Source: Achromobacter xylosoxidans | GTDB taxonomy: Bacteria; Pseudomonadota; Gammaproteobacteria; Burkholderiales; Burkholderiaceae_B | Assembly: GCF_002192695.1 (NCBI RefSeq) | Contig: NZ_MTLG01000125.1 | Coordinates: forward strand, 186,001-250,000 | Direction of reading: 5' to 3' | Length of the DNA: 64,000 bases | Shown here: piece by piece, positions 8,479 through 17,347 of the stretch | How the letters are laid out: every line of letters begins with the position of its first letter | Position numbering within the stretch: the stretch's first letter is position 1 | Program-made: the position numbers and the translations under genes | Notes under the pieces: generated by a model | Seen by the model: only the letters and a program-made list of their open reading frames with translations | Databases searched by the model: none | What the model was told of the DNA's origin: nothing

Positions 8479-10161
8479 TTACATCCGCTCGGGCGCCGAC
8501 ACGCCCATCAGCTCCAGGCCGTTGGCCAGCACCTGGCGCGTGGTCGAGGCCAGGCGCAGGCGGGCCAGCTTCAGGGCCGTGTCGTCGATCAGCACGCGCT
8601 CGGCGCCGTACCAGGCATGGAAGTCCGAGGCGCAGTCGCGCAGCCAGAAGGCGATGTGGTGCGGCGACAGTTCCTGCGCCGCCAGTGCCACCACGCTGGG
8701 GAATTCGGCCAGGCGTTGCATCAGCGCGAATTCGGTGGGGGCGGTCAGCAGCGCCGCGTCGGCCTGGGCCACGTCGGCGGCCGGCATGGCAGCGTTGTTG
8801 ATGACCGAGCAGATGCGGGCGTGCGCGTACTGGATGTAATAGACGGGGTTTTCGTCGCTCTTGGACAGCGCCAGGTCCACGTCGAACACGAATTCCGTGT
8901 CGGCGCGGCGCTGGATCAGGAAGTAGCGCACCGCGTCGCGGCCGACCCAGTCGATCAGGTCGCGCATGGTCACGTAGCTGCCGGCGCGTTTGGAGATCTT
9001 GACCTCTTCGCCGCCGCGCATGACCTTGACCATCTTGTGCAGCACGTAGGCCGGGTAGTCCTTGGGGATGCCCTCTTCCAGCGCCTGCAGGCCGGCGCGC
9101 ACGCGCGCCACGGTGCCGTGGTGGTCGCTGCCCTGGATGTTCACGGCGCGATGGAAGCCCCGCTCCCATTTGGCCTTGTGGTAGGCCACGTCCGGCACGA
9201 AGTAGGTGTAGCCGCCTTCGCTTTTGCGCATGACGCGGTCTTTGTCGTCGCCCGTGCCCAGTTCGGTGGTGCGCAGCCACAGCGCGCCGCCTTCCTCGTA
9301 GGTGTGGCCGCCGGCGATCAGCGCCTTGACGGTCGCTTCGACGCGGCCGGAGGTATAGAGCGAGCTTTCCAGGTAGTAGTTGTCGAACGCCAGGCCGAAG
9401 GCCTGCAGGTCCAGGTCCTGTTCGCGGCGCAGGTAGGCCACGGCGAAGACGCGGATGTCGTCCAGGTTGTCGACGTCGCCCGTGGCGGTGACGTCCACGC
9501 CATCGGAGTGGACGGTCGCGCCGGCCTGGAAGTCGCGCGCGATGTCGGCGATGTAGTCGCCCTTGTAGCCGTCGGCGGGCCACTCGGGGGAATCGGTCGT
9601 CAGGCCGCGGGCGCGGGCCTGCACGCTGATGGCCAGGTTCTGGATCTGGTTGCCGGCGTCGTTGTAATAGAACTCGCGGGTGACGTCCCAGCCGATGGCG
9701 TCATACAGGCGGCAGATGGCGTCGCCCAGCGCGGCCTGGCGGGCATGGCCCACGTGCAGCGGGCCGGTGGGGTTGGCCGACACGAATTCGACGAGAATCT
9801 TTTCGCCATTGCGCGGCGCGCGGCCGAAGGCGGCGCCCTGCTCGGCCACGGCGGCGATGACGGCCTGGCGCGCGGCGGCGGTAATGCGCAGGTTGATGAA
9901 GCCGGGGCCGGCGATTTCAGCGGATTCGATCAGGCCGGCGGCGCCGGGCTGCGCCATCAGGGCGTCGACGATGGCCTGGGCCAGTTCGCGCGGGTTGCGG
10001 CGGGCCGGCTTGGCCAGCTGCATGGCCACATTGGTGGCGACATCGCCGTGGGCGGCGACCTTGGGGCGCTCCAGCAGCACATTTGCCACGGCGTCGGGCA
10101 GGCTTTGCGCGACGGCGGCCTGGATCAGGGAGATAAGCTGTTTTTGTTGCTCGAGGAGCAT
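8479..10161 (-). CDS. argS: Arginyl-tRNA synthetase
   Basis: 560 residues, a full-length class Ia synthetase. An N-terminal arginine-tRNA-synthetase domain (about residues 1-90) precedes the catalytic core with SANPTGPLHVGHARQAALG, where HVGH is the HIGH motif. EVKISKRAGSYVTMRDL occupies the KMSKS-loop position. The C-terminal helical anticodon-binding (DALR) domain ends with ANGLELMGVSAPERM. It charges tRNA-Arg with arginine in the cytoplasm. First gene of the argS-SPOR-dsbA cluster, divergent from the DUF1840 gene. Confidence 0.97.
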   Translation of the reverse strand: MLLEQQKQLISLIQAAVAQSLPDAVANVLLERPKVAAHGDVATNVAMQLAKPARRNPRELAQAIVDALMAQPGAAGLIESAEIAGPGFINLRITAAARQAVIAAVAEQGAAFGRAPRNGEKILVEFVSANPTGPLHVGHARQAALGDAICRLYDAIGWDVTREFYYNDAGNQIQNLAISVQARARGLTTDSPEWPADGYKGDYIADIARDFQAGATVHSDGVDVTATGDVDNLDDIRVFAVAYLRREQDLDLQAFGLAFDNYYLESSLYTSGRVEATVKALIAGGHTYEEGGALWLRTTELGTGDDKDRVMRKSEGGYTYFVPDVAYHKAKWERGFHRAVNIQGSDHHGTVARVRAGLQALEEGIPKDYPAYVLHKMVKVMRGGEEVKISKRAGSYVTMRDLIDWVGRDAVRYFLIQRRADTEFVFDVDLALSKSDENPVYYIQYAHARICSVINNAAMPAADVAQADAALLTAPTEFALMQRLAEFPSVVALAAQELSPHHIAFWLRDCASDFHAWYGAERVLIDDTALKLARLRLASTTRQVLANGLELMGVSAPERM

Positions 10162-10482
10162 GGGCGTCTGGAGAAGTTCTGAGTTAGTGACGGACGCGCC
10201 CGCACAGGCCGGGCCTGTCGGGCGGAGCGGACAGGGGGCGGCGTAGCCGGGCGGACCGCGCGTGCCGGATTCATGGCCGCGTCAGGTCCCGCTGTCACGG
10301 GAATCTCCTGAATCATAGCTTGATTTGGCCATTGGACAGGCCCGCGCCCTGGGCGGGAACGCTGCACGGACAGGTCCGGGGGACGCATGGCGCCGGCCGT
10401 CGGACATGCTGCCCCAGGCCAGTTGGCAGTCCCCCTGGTGTTGCGGTAGTGTATGTAAGTAATCAATGTGGGAGACTGGAAT
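10162..10482. other. Divergent intergenic region argS / DUF1840 gene
   Basis: 321 bases with no convincing gene. It must hold the argS promoter (minus) and the promoter of the DUF1840 gene (plus). GC-rich partial repeats (ggccgggcctg, ggacaggcccg, ggacaggtccg) occur but form no clean hairpin. GGGAG lies 9 bases before the ATG at 10483 and is that gene's ribosome-binding site. I could not pick a confident -35/-10 pair. Confidence 0.4.
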
Positions 10483-10830
10483 ATGCTGATCACCTTTCAT
10501 TCCAAGGTCGTGGCCGAGGTTCTGATGCTGACCGACCATGCCGGCGCGCTGCTGTTGGCGGCCGGCAAGTCCTTCAAGGACAAGATCCCGGAGCGCGGCG
10601 TTTTCACCGTCGAGCAGCTGGGGCCGGCCATCAGCGGCATCGAACGCGCGATCGACGAATACCAGAGCGCCCATGACGGCTCCGAGGAAGAAGACGAGGA
10701 CAAGGCCCCGGCCTCGCCCATGGCCCGCATGGTGGGCCTGAAGGAACGCGCCTTCCCCCTGCTGGACATGATGCGCCAGTCCTTGGCGGCAAACGCCGAA
10801 GTCACCTGGGAGGTGTCGCGCGGCTGGTAA
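10483..10830 (+). CDS. DUF1840-family protein
   Basis: 115 residues, the full length of this small betaproteobacterial family of unknown function. It begins MLITFHSKVVAEVLMLTDHA, which matches the family's characteristic opening, and contains an acidic stretch (DGSEEEDEDKA) followed by ARMVGLKERAFPLLDMMRQS. No signal peptide or membrane helix, so it is cytoplasmic. The ATG at 10483 was chosen because GGGAG lies 9 bases upstream. It is separated from the next small gene by an intrinsic terminator, so the two are probably independent. Function unknown. Confidence 0.82.
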   Translation: MLITFHSKVVAEVLMLTDHAGALLLAAGKSFKDKIPERGVFTVEQLGPAISGIERAIDEYQSAHDGSEEEDEDKAPASPMARMVGLKERAFPLLDMMRQSLAANAEVTWEVSRGW

Positions 10831-10848
10831 GCCGGCGAGCCCAATGTC

Positions 10849-10878
10849 GCCGGGCGGACAATCTGCCCGGCGTTTTTT
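10849..10878 (+). terminator. Intrinsic terminator after DUF1840 gene
   Basis: GCCGGGC (10849-10855), a 9-base loop and GCCCGGC (10865-10871), followed by G and six T residues (10873-10878). It ends transcription 18 bases after the stop codon. Confidence 0.85.
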
Positions 10879-10919
10879 GCCTACCCTACTCGCCTGACGC
10901 CACCCCAAGGAACCACGAC

Positions 10920-11237
10920 ATGCGCAGCGACATCACCATCGTTTTCGACTCCCGCCGTTCGCTCGACCTCTCGGCCAGCGTCGAGCCCTCGCCGCAGCGC
11001 CAGAGCGATGCGCGCGACTGGTTCGACAGCGCCTGGGAAACGCTGGGCTGCGAACCGCTGCGTCCCAGCGGCAAGGTCCTGCTGCTGGACAAGGTGCTGG
11101 GCGTGGCCGACGCGCTGGGCTACGACACCCTGTCCTCCGACGAAAAAGAGGCCCGCGAGTTCGCGGAACACCTGGCGCTGGCGCTGGAGCGTCCGCGCAT
11201 CACGGTGGACCTGCCCGGGCTGACGGTGGGTTACTGA
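10920..11237 (+). CDS. Small conserved-type hypothetical protein
   Basis: 105 residues with a good start (AAGGA about 10 bases before ATG) and normal high-GC codon use. It opens MRSDITIVFDSRRSLDLSAS and contains DWFDSAWETLGC and LLLDKVLGVADALGY, a mixed alpha/beta composition without signal peptide or membrane helix. I do not recognise the family. It lies between two intrinsic terminators, so it is probably transcribed alone. The position, start signal and codon use make it a real gene; the function is unknown. Confidence 0.7.
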   Translation: MRSDITIVFDSRRSLDLSASVEPSPQRQSDARDWFDSAWETLGCEPLRPSGKVLLLDKVLGVADALGYDTLSSDEKEAREFAEHLALALERPRITVDLPGLTVGY

Positions 11238-11260
11238 GCGATCCGGCTTCATCCCCAAGA

Positions 11261-11286
11261 AAAACTGCCCCTGTAGGGGCAGTTTT
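11261..11286. terminator. Bidirectional intrinsic terminator
   Basis: Perfect 11-base inverted repeat AAAACTGCCCC (11261-11271) / GGGGCAGTTTT (11276-11286) with loop TGTA. It sits between the convergent small hypothetical gene and the end of the ABC-transporter operon, and serves both strands. Confidence 0.85.
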
Positions 11287-11312
11287 CACTTGGGCTGGTC
11301 CTGCAGGCGGGC

Positions 11313-12113
11313 CTAGCGGATGCCAGCCCGCATGAACGACTGCACGAACTGCCGCTGGAACAGCAGGAAGGCGATCAGGAGCGGCGCCGCCGACATCAGC
11401 GTGGCGGCCGTGATGACCGACCAGTCGATGCCCTGGTCGGTCGATGAGAACACCTGCAGGCCCACCGTCAGCGGCCGCGATTCGACCGAGTTGGTGATGA
11501 TCAGCGGCCACAGGAAGTTGTTCCAGTGGTGGCTGACCGACACCAGCCCGTAGGCCACGTAGATCGGCTTGGCCAGCGGCACATACACCTTCCACAGCAC
11601 CTGGAGCGCGTTGGCGCCCTCCATGCGCGCGGCTTCTTCCAGTTCGCGCGGCACCGTCTTGAAGGTCTGGCGCAGCAGGAAGATGCCGAAGGCGGATGCG
11701 AAGTAAGGCAGGCCGATGGCGAACACCGTGTCGCGGATGCCCAGCTGGCTCATGGAGCGGTAGTTCTCCACCAGCAGCACGTCCGGCATGATCATCAGCT
11801 GCAGCAGCACCAGCATGAAGACGAAATCGCGGCCGCGGAATTCGAAGCGCGCGAAGGCATAGCCGGCCAGGGTCGACAGCACCAATTGCGCCGCCAGCAC
11901 CATGGTGACCAGCAGGAAGGTGTTGAGGAAATAACGCGGGAACGGCGCGGCATGCCAGGCGCGCACGAAGTTGTCCAGCGTCAGCGGGGCGAACAGGTCA
12001 AAGCGGGTCGCGTAGGCGGGCGGGTGGAACGCTGCCCACATGGCATAGGCCAGGGGCAGGATCCACAGCAGGCCGAGCGCCCAGGCGCCCAGGGTATCGA
12101 GCTTGTCTTTCAT
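11313..12113 (-). CDS. ugpE: ABC transporter permease, UgpE/MalG type
   Basis: 266 residues with about six membrane helices. The EAA loop EEAARMEGANALQVLWKVYVP contacts the ATPase. The short N-terminal arm and the C-terminal QRQFVQSFMRAGIR place it in the carbohydrate uptake CUT1 group, UgpE/MalG side. It pairs with the UgpA-like permease just upstream (ATGA overlap at 12110-12113), so the two are made together as a heterodimeric channel. The gene name rests on context (UgpB/C-like partners and a glycerophosphodiesterase); another sugar or polyol substrate is possible. Last gene of the unit, followed by a bidirectional terminator. Confidence 0.85.
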   Translation of the reverse strand: MKDKLDTLGAWALGLLWILPLAYAMWAAFHPPAYATRFDLFAPLTLDNFVRAWHAAPFPRYFLNTFLLVTMVLAAQLVLSTLAGYAFARFEFRGRDFVFMLVLLQLMIMPDVLLVENYRSMSQLGIRDTVFAIGLPYFASAFGIFLLRQTFKTVPRELEEAARMEGANALQVLWKVYVPLAKPIYVAYGLVSVSHHWNNFLWPLIITNSVESRPLTVGLQVFSSTDQGIDWSVITAATLMSAAPLLIAFLLFQRQFVQSFMRAGIR

Positions 12114-12985
12114 TGATAGTGCGTCCTGCGGTCCAGCCAGCGGAACTTGACCAGCGCGGTCAGCGCCAGCACCACCAGCAACACGACGGTCAGCGTGGCG
12201 GCGTAAGCCGTGTCCCAGAAACTGAAACCCACCTGGTAGATGTAGTACAGCAGCAGCGTGCTGGCGTTATCCGGACCGCCGCGCGTCATGACCACCACGT
12301 GGTCCACCAGCCGGAACGCGTTGATCAGGGCGTTGATCAGCACGAAGAGCGTGGTGGGCATCAGCAGCGGCCACAGGATGCGGCGGAAATACTGCCAGCG
12401 CGACGCGCCTTCCAGCATCGCGGCCTCGCGCAGCGACGGCGATACCGTCTGCAGGGCCGCCAGGTAGAAGATCATGAAGAAGCCGGCTTCCTTCCAGACG
12501 GTCACCAGCATCAGCGCGGGCAGCGCGGTTTCGCGGTTGCCCAGCCAGTTGGGGCCCGGCGAGCCGAACAGCTGCATCACCTGGGCGATCAGCCCGTACT
12601 GCGGCGTGTAGAAGAACAGCCAGATGTTGGCCACCGCCACCATGGGCAGCACCGTGGGCGTGAAGTAGGCCATGCGCAGGAAACCGCGACCGCTCAGGTT
12701 GCGGTTGACCCACAGCGCCATGATCAGCGCGATGCCGATGGACGTGGGGATGGTGCCCAGCGCGAACCACAGGTTGTTCCACAGCGACTGCCAGAATACG
12801 GGGTCGTCGCGCATGACGGCGTAATTGTCCAGCCCCACGAAGCGCGCGGGGCGCGCGCCCTTGGGGGTGGAGAAAAAGCTGTGCCATAGCGTCGCCACCG
12901 CCGGGTAATGCGTGAAGGCGGCGAGCAGCACGAGGGCTGGCAGCAACAGCAGCCAGCCGTACAGCGCGTTCAAAGAGCGGCTCAT
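12110..12985 (-). CDS. ugpA: ABC transporter permease, UgpA/MalF type
   Basis: 291 residues, six membrane helices, opening YGWLLLLPALVLLAAFTHYPA. The EAA loop is REAAMLEGASRWQYFRRILWP. MTRGGPDNASTLLLYYIYQVGF near the C-terminus is a strong UgpA/CUT1 signature. It overlaps the downstream permease by four bases and starts 13 bases after the binding-protein stop codon, so the gene order is B-A-E in one transcript. It forms the inner-membrane pore together with the UgpE-like subunit. Confidence 0.87.
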   Translation of the reverse strand: MSRSLNALYGWLLLLPALVLLAAFTHYPAVATLWHSFFSTPKGARPARFVGLDNYAVMRDDPVFWQSLWNNLWFALGTIPTSIGIALIMALWVNRNLSGRGFLRMAYFTPTVLPMVAVANIWLFFYTPQYGLIAQVMQLFGSPGPNWLGNRETALPALMLVTVWKEAGFFMIFYLAALQTVSPSLREAAMLEGASRWQYFRRILWPLLMPTTLFVLINALINAFRLVDHVVVMTRGGPDNASTLLLYYIYQVGFSFWDTAYAATLTVVLLVVLALTALVKFRWLDRRTHYQ

Positions 12986-12998
12986 CGTGCTTGTCGGC

Positions 12999-14294
12999 TT
13001 ACTTGTAGGGACGCAGTATGCGGTCGGCCTCGCGTTGCGCGTCGGTCAGGGCCTGCTGCGGCGTCTTGGAACCCGTCAGGGCGGCTTGCAGGGCGTCGTT
13101 CAGGGTCTTGGTGACGCGCTGGTTCTCATGCGTGGAGAACTCCGCCACGCTGACTTCCAGCTGGTCGCGCGCGACCGCGGCGGCCGGCACTTCCTGCGCG
13201 TACTTCTTCATCTTTTCGGTCTGCCAGGCGGCCGGGGTCACGGCCACGTAGCCCGTGGCGATGCTCCAGTCGGCGGCGCGTTCGGGCGTGGTGACCCATT
13301 GCGCGAACTTCAGCGCGGCCTGCTGCTGCGCCGGCGTGCCGCTCTTGAAGATGTAGAAGTTGCCGCCGCCGGTCGGGCTGCCGCCGCGCTTTTGCTGCGG
13401 CATCATGGCCACGCCGAACGGGAAGTCGGCGTTCTTGCGGATGTTGGTCAGGTTGCCCGTCGTCGTCCAGACCATGGCGGCCTTCTTTTCCAGGAAGTCC
13501 TTGGGCGTGGTGCCCCAGTCGATGGTGCCGGTCGGCATGATCTTGTGCTTGGCCGACAGGTCGCGCCAGAACTGCGCGGCTTCCACCACCGCCGGCTTGT
13601 CCAGGTAGACCTCGTTGCCGGCCTCGTTCATCAGGATCGCGCCGTTAGGCGTGGTCAGCGCCTGGAACAGCCAGTAGGCGAACGCGCCGCCCGAGGGGAT
13701 CTCGATGCCCCACTGCGTGGTGTTGCCGGAGGCGTCCTGCTTGGTCAGCTTCTTGCCGTAATCGACCAGTTCGGCCCAGGTCGCCGGCGCGCGTTCGGGG
13801 TCCAGCCCCGCGGCCTTGAATAGGTCCTTGTTGTAGTACATGACGATGGTCGAACGCTGGAACGGCACGCCCCAGGTATGGCCGCCGCTGCGGCTGTTCT
13901 GCATGAAGGCGTCATAGAAGCCGCCCAGCCACTTCTTGTCGGCGTCGCTCTTGGCCAGGCTGTCGATCGGAACGATGGCGTCCTCGTCGATCAGCGTGAA
14001 CATGTCGGTGGACAGCAGCACCGCCAGCTGCGGCGGCGTGCCGCCCTTGAGCGCGGTCAGCGCCTTGGCGATGGAGTCCTGGTAGGAGCCGGCGTAGATC
14101 GGCTTGATCTTGATGTCGGGATTTTCCTTCTGGAAATCCGCCACCATGTCGTCGACGATCTTGGTGATCGGGCCGCCGACCGCGACGGGGTAATAGAACT
14201 CGACCTCGACGGGCTTGTTCTGCGCCTGCGCAGGCAGCGACAGGCAGGCGGCGGCCAGGCTGGCGGCCAGGGTTTTCAGTACGATGCGACGCAT
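12999..14294 (-). CDS. ugpB: ABC transporter periplasmic binding protein, UgpB type
   Basis: 431 residues with a signal peptide (LKTLAASLAAACLSLPAQAQ). EVEFYYPVAVGGPITKIVDDMVADF at the start and WGVPFQRSTIVMYYNKDLF are characteristic of the family 1 extracellular solute-binding proteins closest to UgpB (glycerol-3-phosphate / glycerophosphodiester receptors). The mature protein is secreted to the periplasm and feeds the UgpA/UgpE channel. Its placement second, behind the ATPase gene, differs from the enterobacterial ugpBAEC order. Ligand assignment is by family resemblance and the adjacent phosphodiesterase. Confidence 0.87.
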   Translation of the reverse strand: MRRIVLKTLAASLAAACLSLPAQAQNKPVEVEFYYPVAVGGPITKIVDDMVADFQKENPDIKIKPIYAGSYQDSIAKALTALKGGTPPQLAVLLSTDMFTLIDEDAIVPIDSLAKSDADKKWLGGFYDAFMQNSRSGGHTWGVPFQRSTIVMYYNKDLFKAAGLDPERAPATWAELVDYGKKLTKQDASGNTTQWGIEIPSGGAFAYWLFQALTTPNGAILMNEAGNEVYLDKPAVVEAAQFWRDLSAKHKIMPTGTIDWGTTPKDFLEKKAAMVWTTTGNLTNIRKNADFPFGVAMMPQQKRGGSPTGGGNFYIFKSGTPAQQQAALKFAQWVTTPERAADWSIATGYVAVTPAAWQTEKMKKYAQEVPAAAVARDQLEVSVAEFSTHENQRVTKTLNDALQAALTGSKTPQQALTDAQREADRILRPYK

Positions 14295-14321
14295 GTTGGT
14301 TTCCTTTGCTGAGTACAGGCC

Positions 14322-15377
14322 CTAGCGGCCGGCGGAGTTGATGACCGCCGAATCGGCGGCAAAGAAGTGCTGCTGGCTGTCCTGCCAGGACAGGCCCAGT
14401 GTTTCGCCCGCACTGGCACGCAGATGGCCGCCCACGCGCACGGCCACGCCGCTGGTGTCGCCCACGCGGCAGACCACGATGGAATCCGCGCCGAAGTACT
14501 CCACGCTTTCCACGGTGGCGGGAATGCCGTTGGCGTCGATGCGGATGTGCTCCGGGCGCACGCCCAGCTTCACGGCGCCGGCGGGGGCGCCGGCGACGGC
14601 GCGGCTCTGCGTGCCGGCGATGGCCGTGGCGCCTTGCCCGGAGGTCAGGCCGATCAGGTTCATGGGCGGCGTGCCGATGAAGCGCGCCGCGAATTCGGTG
14701 GCCGGACGCGCGTACAAGGCGTCGGGCGTGTCGTGCTGTTCGATCTTGCCGCCGCGCAGCAGCACCACCTGGTCGGCCATGCTCATGGCTTCGGTCTGGT
14801 CGTGCGTCACGTAGACCATGGTGATGCCCAGGTCTTGCTGCAAGGCGCGGATCTCGCGGCGCATTTCATGGCGCAGCTGCGCGTCCAGGTTGGACAGCGG
14901 TTCGTCCATCAGGCAGACCGGCGCCTCGGAAATCACGGCGCGGCCCAGCGCCACGCGCTGCTGTTGTCCGCCGGACAGTTGCGATGGCTTGCGGTCCAGC
15001 AGATGGTTCAGGCCCAGCAGGCCCGCCACGCGTTGCAGGCGACGGTCGTAGTCGCGGGCCGGTTCTTTGCGCACCTTGAGGCCGAACAGGATGTTCTCGC
15101 GCACCGACAGGTGCGGAAACAGCGCGTACGACTGGAACACCATGGAGATGCGGCGCTTGGCGGGCGGCAACTGCGTGACGTCGCGGTCGCCGATGTGGAT
15201 CGTGCCCGAGGTCGGCGTGTCCAGCCCGGCAATCATGCGCAAGGTGGTGGATTTGCCGCAGCCAGACGGACCCAGCAGAACCGTGAAACTGCCGGCGGGA
15301 ACCGTGAAGCTCACGCCATGGATGGCGGCAGCGTTGCCGTACTGTTTGGTGAGGTTATCCAGAACGATGGATGACAT
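14322..15377 (-). CDS. ugpC: ABC transporter ATP-binding protein, UgpC/MalK type
   Basis: 351 residues. Walker A GPSGCGKST, Q-loop FQSYALFPHLS, signature LSGGQQQR, Walker B VCLMDEPLSNLD and switch YVTHDQTEAMS are all intact. A C-terminal regulatory (TOBE/MalK-like) domain from about residue 235 includes KLGVRPEHIRI. It powers the UgpA/UgpE channel. It is the first gene of the transporter unit; the 120 bases before it carry a LacI-type palindrome (15423-15436). Confidence 0.92.
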   Translation of the reverse strand: MSSIVLDNLTKQYGNAAAIHGVSFTVPAGSFTVLLGPSGCGKSTTLRMIAGLDTPTSGTIHIGDRDVTQLPPAKRRISMVFQSYALFPHLSVRENILFGLKVRKEPARDYDRRLQRVAGLLGLNHLLDRKPSQLSGGQQQRVALGRAVISEAPVCLMDEPLSNLDAQLRHEMRREIRALQQDLGITMVYVTHDQTEAMSMADQVVLLRGGKIEQHDTPDALYARPATEFAARFIGTPPMNLIGLTSGQGATAIAGTQSRAVAGAPAGAVKLGVRPEHIRIDANGIPATVESVEYFGADSIVVCRVGDTSGVAVRVGGHLRASAGETLGLSWQDSQQHFFAADSAVINSAGR

Positions 15378-15422
15378 GCTGTCTCGAAGATCTAATAGTT
15401 AGATCCGCATTGTTGCCTGTTA

Positions 15423-15436
15423 TGAAAACCTTTTCA
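15423..15436. promoter_or_regulatory. Candidate LacI-type operator upstream of ugpC
   Basis: TGAAAACCTTTTCA: the perfect six-base half-sites TGAAAA/TTTTCA flank a central CC, 46 bases before the ugpC start. It resembles the near-palindrome at 17371-17384 before the lacI-family gene and fits the even-spaced operator style of LacI-family proteins. Binding is inferred, not shown. Confidence 0.55.
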
Positions 15437-15497
15437 TTGTGCAGCGCAAACATGACGGATGTATGGCAGGACAAACTTTCGTAGTCTAGCTTCGGCC

Positions 15498-16295
15498 TCA
15501 GGCGAAGGGGTACGGGCCGGGGTATTCCCCAATGACGGCGTGGTGTGTGACCAGGTTCTTGCCTTGCCACCAGTGGAGCTGGTAGCCCGGCGGTTCCATG
15601 ATGTACTGCAGCGTCGGCCGCGGCCCCAGCTCCAGCGCGAGCTGGTGCGCGGTGCCCGGACAGGTGGAGGCGATGGTGCCGCCGAAGCGCTGGAAGATCG
15701 TGCGGTGCAGGTGGCCGCAAAGCACGCGCTCCACGTTGGGGAAGCGCGCCACGATGCGTTCGAGCTCGGGCGCGCCAGCCAGCAGGCCGATGGCGTCCAT
15801 GTGCTCGATGCCGGTCAGGAAAGGCGGGTGGTGCATCAGGACCAGCGTGGGGCGTTCCGGCTGTTCGGCCAGGCGCGTGGCCAGCCAGTCCAGGCGGTCC
15901 TGGCAGAGTTCACCGTGGCTTTTCATGGGCACGACCGTGTCCAGCGCCAGCATGCGCAACGGATAGGTCTCGATGGCGTACTGGATGAAAGGGCTCTCGC
16001 CTTGCAGATAGGCGTGGTCCGGGAAGGCGGCGCGAAGCTCGGCGCGGTCGTCGTGGTTGCCGGGCAGCAGGAAATACGGAATTTCCAGCGCCTGCAGGTG
16101 TTCGCGCAGCACTTGATATTCGTGCGGGCGACCCAGGTCGGTCAGGTCGCCCGTGATCAGCACGCAGTCGGGGCGCGGGGCCAGGGCATTGAGCGCGCGC
16201 ACCGCGGGCGCCAGGAACGCCGCCGGATCGATGATGCCGTAGGCCTTGTCGCCCGGGGTGCGCATGTGCAGGTCGGTGATTTGTGCGATGAGCAT
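15498..16295 (-). CDS. GpdQ/CpdA-type metallophosphoesterase
   Basis: 265 residues from ATG at 16295. The in-frame extension to 16526 runs into the lacI-family gene and reads as low-complexity shadow sequence. All class III phosphodiesterase metal motifs are present: ITDLHMR, LITGDLTDLG, LPGNHDD, VLMHHPPFL and VLCGHLHRT. Relatives hydrolyse glycerophosphodiesters (GpdQ) or cyclic nucleotides (CpdA/Rv0805). Because it sits between a LacI regulator and a Ugp-type importer, I favour a cytoplasmic glycerophosphodiesterase releasing glycerol-3-phosphate from imported diesters. That role is inference; the catalytic centre is visible. Confidence 0.87.
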   Translation of the reverse strand: MLIAQITDLHMRTPGDKAYGIIDPAAFLAPAVRALNALAPRPDCVLITGDLTDLGRPHEYQVLREHLQALEIPYFLLPGNHDDRAELRAAFPDHAYLQGESPFIQYAIETYPLRMLALDTVVPMKSHGELCQDRLDWLATRLAEQPERPTLVLMHHPPFLTGIEHMDAIGLLAGAPELERIVARFPNVERVLCGHLHRTIFQRFGGTIASTCPGTAHQLALELGPRPTLQYIMEPPGYQLHWWQGKNLVTHHAVIGEYPGPYPFA

Positions 16296-16333
16296 GACGC
16301 GTGTGCCGAAGAATAGTGTTGTAGGTAAAGGCC

Positions 16334-17347
16334 TCAGCGGCGCACCGGCGCGGCGGTGCCGCCGACGACGATGCAATGCGGCAGGCGGTCCGAATGCGGC
16401 GGTTGGCCCTGGATCTGCGCCAGCAGGTTCGAGCAGGCCGTTTCGCCGATGCCGTCGCTGGGCTGGGCCACGGTGGTCAGGGGGGGCGTCAGCAAGGCGC
16501 CAAAGCGCATGCCGTCGAAGCCGCACACCGAGATATCGGCGGGCACGGACAGCCCCAGGCCGACCAGGTCCGCGATGACCGCGGTGGCCAGCAGATCGTT
16601 GGAACAGAACAAGGCGGTGGGCGCCTGCTTGCCGCGCAGCGCGGCCTTCAGGGCATCCAGGTCGCTGCCCGTGTGTGAACTCATGGAGATGTGCTGGATG
16701 TCGTCAAGGCCCAGCCGCTTGGCGCAGGCGCGCGCGCCGGTCAAGCGGCGGCGGGCGCGGTCCGACGCGGTCAGCGGACCCGTCACCAGGGCGATGCGGC
16801 GATGGCCCAGCGCGGCCAGGTGAGCCACCATGTCGCTGGCGGCGGCGCGATTGTCGACCGACGCGAAGGGATGGGCGCCGGACTCGTTGTAGACCAGCAC
16901 GTAGGGAATGCCGGCATGGTCCAGGTCGTCCAGCGTGGCGCTCTTGGCGGCGTCCGCGACCGTCAGGATCAGGCCATCCACCTGGTGGTCCATCAGGCCC
17001 TGGACCGCCGCGGATTCCACCGCGGGATCGTAGCCGGTGGCCGTCAGCATGACGCTGTAGCCTGATTCCCGCGCGCGCCGCTCCGCGCCTTCGAAGCATT
17101 CGGCGAACACGGGGTTGGACAGCGTGGGCAGGATCAGGCCGATGGTGCGCGTGCTGCCCGAACGCAGGCTTCGGCCCACGCGATTGGGCCGGAAGCCGGC
17201 GCGCTTGGCGACGTTGCGAATATGCGCGAGCGTGTCCGGATGCACGATCTCGGGCTGGTTGAACGCGCGCGAAACCGTCGCCGGGGAAACCCCGGCCTTG
17301 CGGGCCACTTCAATGATGGAAAAGCGGGGCGACGAGCGCGAGGCCAT
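16334..17347 (-). CDS. LacI-family transcriptional repressor
   Basis: 337 residues. The N-terminal helix-turn-helix reads SIIEVARKAGVSPATVSRAFN, followed by the hinge helix NRVGRSLRSGSTRTIGLILP. The C-terminal periplasmic-binding-protein-like effector domain includes DGLILTVADA, ALFCSNDLLATAV and ISVCGFDGM. It should bind a palindrome and release it on inducer binding. Candidate targets are 17371-17384 directly upstream of itself and 15423-15436 before ugpC. The phosphodiesterase follows it by 38 bases, so regulator and enzyme are probably co-transcribed. The inducer may be glycerol-3-phosphate or a related diester (inference). Confidence 0.92.
   Translation of the reverse strand: MASRSSPRFSIIEVARKAGVSPATVSRAFNQPEIVHPDTLAHIRNVAKRAGFRPNRVGRSLRSGSTRTIGLILPTLSNPVFAECFEGAERRARESGYSVMLTATGYDPAVESAAVQGLMDHQVDGLILTVADAAKSATLDDLDHAGIPYVLVYNESGAHPFASVDNRAAASDMVAHLAALGHRRIALVTGPLTASDRARRRLTGARACAKRLGLDDIQHISMSSHTGSDLDALKAALRGKQAPTALFCSNDLLATAVIADLVGLGLSVPADISVCGFDGMRFGALLTPPLTTVAQPSDGIGETACSNLLAQIQGQPPHSDRLPHCIVVGGTAAPVRR

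Noticed and set aside
7699..10182. A very long plus-strand open frame (827 codons) opposite argS and the SPOR gene
   Set aside because: It is the antisense shadow of two certain genes in a high-GC genome; its translation is His/Gly/Ala/Arg-rich low complexity without domains or a start signal.
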